From the NCBI GenBank assembly GCA_015060015.1, contig SUZG01000001.1, positions 149,605 through 213,604 of the forward strand: 64,000 bases of DNA, written 5' to 3'. Of this stretch, positions 62,899 through 64,000 are shown piece by piece. Source of the DNA: Rikenellaceae bacterium (lineage in GTDB: Bacteria; Bacteroidota; Bacteroidia; Bacteroidales; Rikenellaceae). The notes beneath the pieces were generated by a model, which was not told the origin of the DNA, made no database searches, and saw nothing but the letters and a program-made list of their open reading frames with translations. Within the stretch, counting starts at the first letter, position 1. Every line of letters starts with the position of its first letter. The translations under genes were made by a program, and so were the position numbers.

Positions 62899-64000
62899 TT
62901 AGTTCTTCAAAGACTCCTCGATGAGCTTCAACTCCTGCTCGGTATAGCAACTCTTGGTTACATCCTCGCCGGCAGCCGCTGAAACATGTGAGAGGAAGTA
63001 GAGGAACTTGTCGTAGCTACCCTCAAACTTGGGAAGGTCGGCATTTGTTGTAGCATAAAGAGTGCGGAAAGCCTTCTTATATACATCCCAGCCATACTTC
63101 TCCTTGATACGCAGGAATGTGTAGTGCAGTGCGTCGCCGTTGTTCTTTGCGAGGCCGGCACCGATAGTCTCATCGTAGAAAATCTTGTAGTAGTTAATCA
63201 CGTCAGCACCCTTGTAGCATACATTACGCTGCGAAACAGTACCGTCGCAAGCCTCCAAGGCGTATGACATACGGAAGTTTGCGAAGATTTCGTCATTCCA
63301 GTTCCACGCACCATCACCCTTGATGTTGGCGTGTGAGAAGTCGTGGCCAATCTCGTGCAGAACGCCGAAGCCCCAGTCGTCAAACTCCGCTGTGCGGTTG
63401 ATAACATCCTCTACCTTTACGTTGCTGTTCCAGAGGATAGGGTTACCTGCCAAAGCCCAGTAGCCGGGCTCAATGCCAGGAGTGTTGAGAATCATAATCT
63501 TCTCGCCATTGTAGGGAGCCTCGCCTACGAGGTCGATATAAGCCTCATATACCTTGTCGAGGTTCTTTACCCATGTGTCCATCTGCTCGTCAGTGATATT
63601 AACCTTCTCCTTGTAGAGGCTGAGGATGATATGCTCGCCCTCGCGGTAGTAGATCTCCTCCATAGGAGTAGGCTCAACCTTCAGGTTGTCATACCATACT
63701 GTTCCCGATGTCTTGTTGCCGAGATATGTACCCCAGGGGAAGCCCAGACTGCAACAGATTGTCGCATCACCCGTAGAGCTGGCAATGAAGTCGATATATA
63801 CCTCCTGCCACTCCTGTGTCTCGTAGAGGAATTTCGAGGCATTCCAGCCCTGTGTCTTGTCCTCATACTTGACATACATCACAGCACCACGGCCGCCCTT
63901 CACGTCCTGGCACTTAATCATTGCCGTAGCACGATAGAGCTTGCCGGCCTCAAGGCCTGTGATGGTGTGCTTCGCTGCGAGAGATGTCTCCTCGCCTGTA
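62899..64000 (-). CDS. M60-like zinc metalloprotease with carbohydrate-binding module (5' end cut by window edge)
   Basis: The frame is open to 64000, so the start lies outside; 367 residues are visible, 26 of them upstream of the first Met at 63921. The N-terminal visible part (HTITGLEAGKLYRATAMIK, then the jelly-roll-like segment to about residue 110) resembles a carbohydrate-binding module. The protease part has the gluzincin motif HEIGHDFSH, a downstream Glu in WNDEIFANFRMSY as expected for M60/enhancin peptidases, and a helical C-terminus. Such enzymes cleave mucins and other O-glycoproteins. It is upstream in the operon that also carries the metzincin, GH97s, GH110 and acetylesterase. 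Confidence 0.82.
   Translation of the reverse strand, partial: TGEETSLAAKHTITGLEAGKLYRATAMIKCQDVKGGRGAVMYVKYEDKTQGWNASKFLYETQEWQEVYIDFIASSTGDATICCSLGFPWGTYLGNKTSGTVWYDNLKVEPTPMEEIYYREGEHIILSLYKEKVNITDEQMDTWVKNLDKVYEAYIDLVGEAPYNGEKIMILNTPGIEPGYWALAGNPILWNSNVKVEDVINRTAEFDDWGFGVLHEIGHDFSHANIKGDGAWNWNDEIFANFRMSYALEACDGTVSQRNVCYKGADVINYYKIFYDETIGAGLAKNNGDALHYTFLRIKEKYGWDVYKKAFRTLYATTNADLPKFEGSYDKFLYFLSHVSAAAGEDVTKSCYTEQELKLIEESLKN

Noticed and set aside
1..64000. tRNA or rRNA genes
   Set aside because: No cloverleaf-like or rRNA core sequence was recognised in the intergenic stretches read on either strand; a dedicated tRNA scan was not possible.

Overview
This window reads as a chromosome segment from a gut-type member of the Bacteroidales. 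An Alistipes/Rikenellaceae relative is my inference; no rRNA or other phylogenetic marker is present. The evidence is repeated TTTG-N19-22-TAnnTTTG promoters (the Bacteroidetes sigma-70 type), weak or absent Shine-Dalgarno sites, many lipoproteins with lipobox signal peptides, FadL-like and DUF3575 envelope proteins, GH97/GH110 glycosidases and a hybrid two-component-type regulator. Both ends cut genes: dapF at the left and an M60-like metalloprotease at the right.

Layout. 1-5.5 kb: dapF (partial), an OmpP1/FadL outer membrane protein, a non-coding stretch of hairpins ending in two terminators, a DUF486 membrane protein, a PG_1098-type methyltransferase and an AT-rich orphan gene. 5.5-17.3 kb: mostly housekeeping, with pepO, pgk, lrp, kbl, lysS, tpiA and proS. 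Into this are set a GIY-YIG gene flanked by inverted palindromic repeats, a candidate small RNA with five degenerate tandem units between its own promoter and terminator, and a RhuM-Fic protein. 17.5-25.3 kb: a membrane-anchored AraC regulator, a three-gene envelope operon preceded by four 19-bp tandem repeats, a WG-repeat lipoprotein, a second FadL-like protein and a large Ser/Gly/Arg-rich lipoprotein.

25.4-35.0 kb is the most striking block: ten co-directional phage-derived genes (lysin, holin, connector-like, portal, small protein, capsid-like, ClpP-type protease, three tail-like proteins). They form one apparent transcription unit with one promoter and one terminator, and contain no integrase, terminase, tape measure or replication gene. 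35-44.5 kb: an ABC exporter, nrnA, an S41 peptidase lipoprotein, nth, a GT2 glycosyltransferase and a UvrD/PcrA helicase.

44.6-54.1 kb: a regulator built like a hybrid two-component system but lacking the phospho-acceptor His, the ATPase domain and the receiver Asp, then a three-gene surface locus (DUF3575 protein, lipoprotein, giant FN3-containing lipoprotein) like Bacteroidales fimbrial loci. 54.5-64 kb: a host-glycan/glycoprotein degradation operon (M60-like protease, metzincin, GH97, sialate O-acetylesterase, GH110, GH97) suited to trimming alpha-galactose caps and O-acetylated sialic acid from mucin-type substrates. No SusC/SusD pair lies in the visible part.
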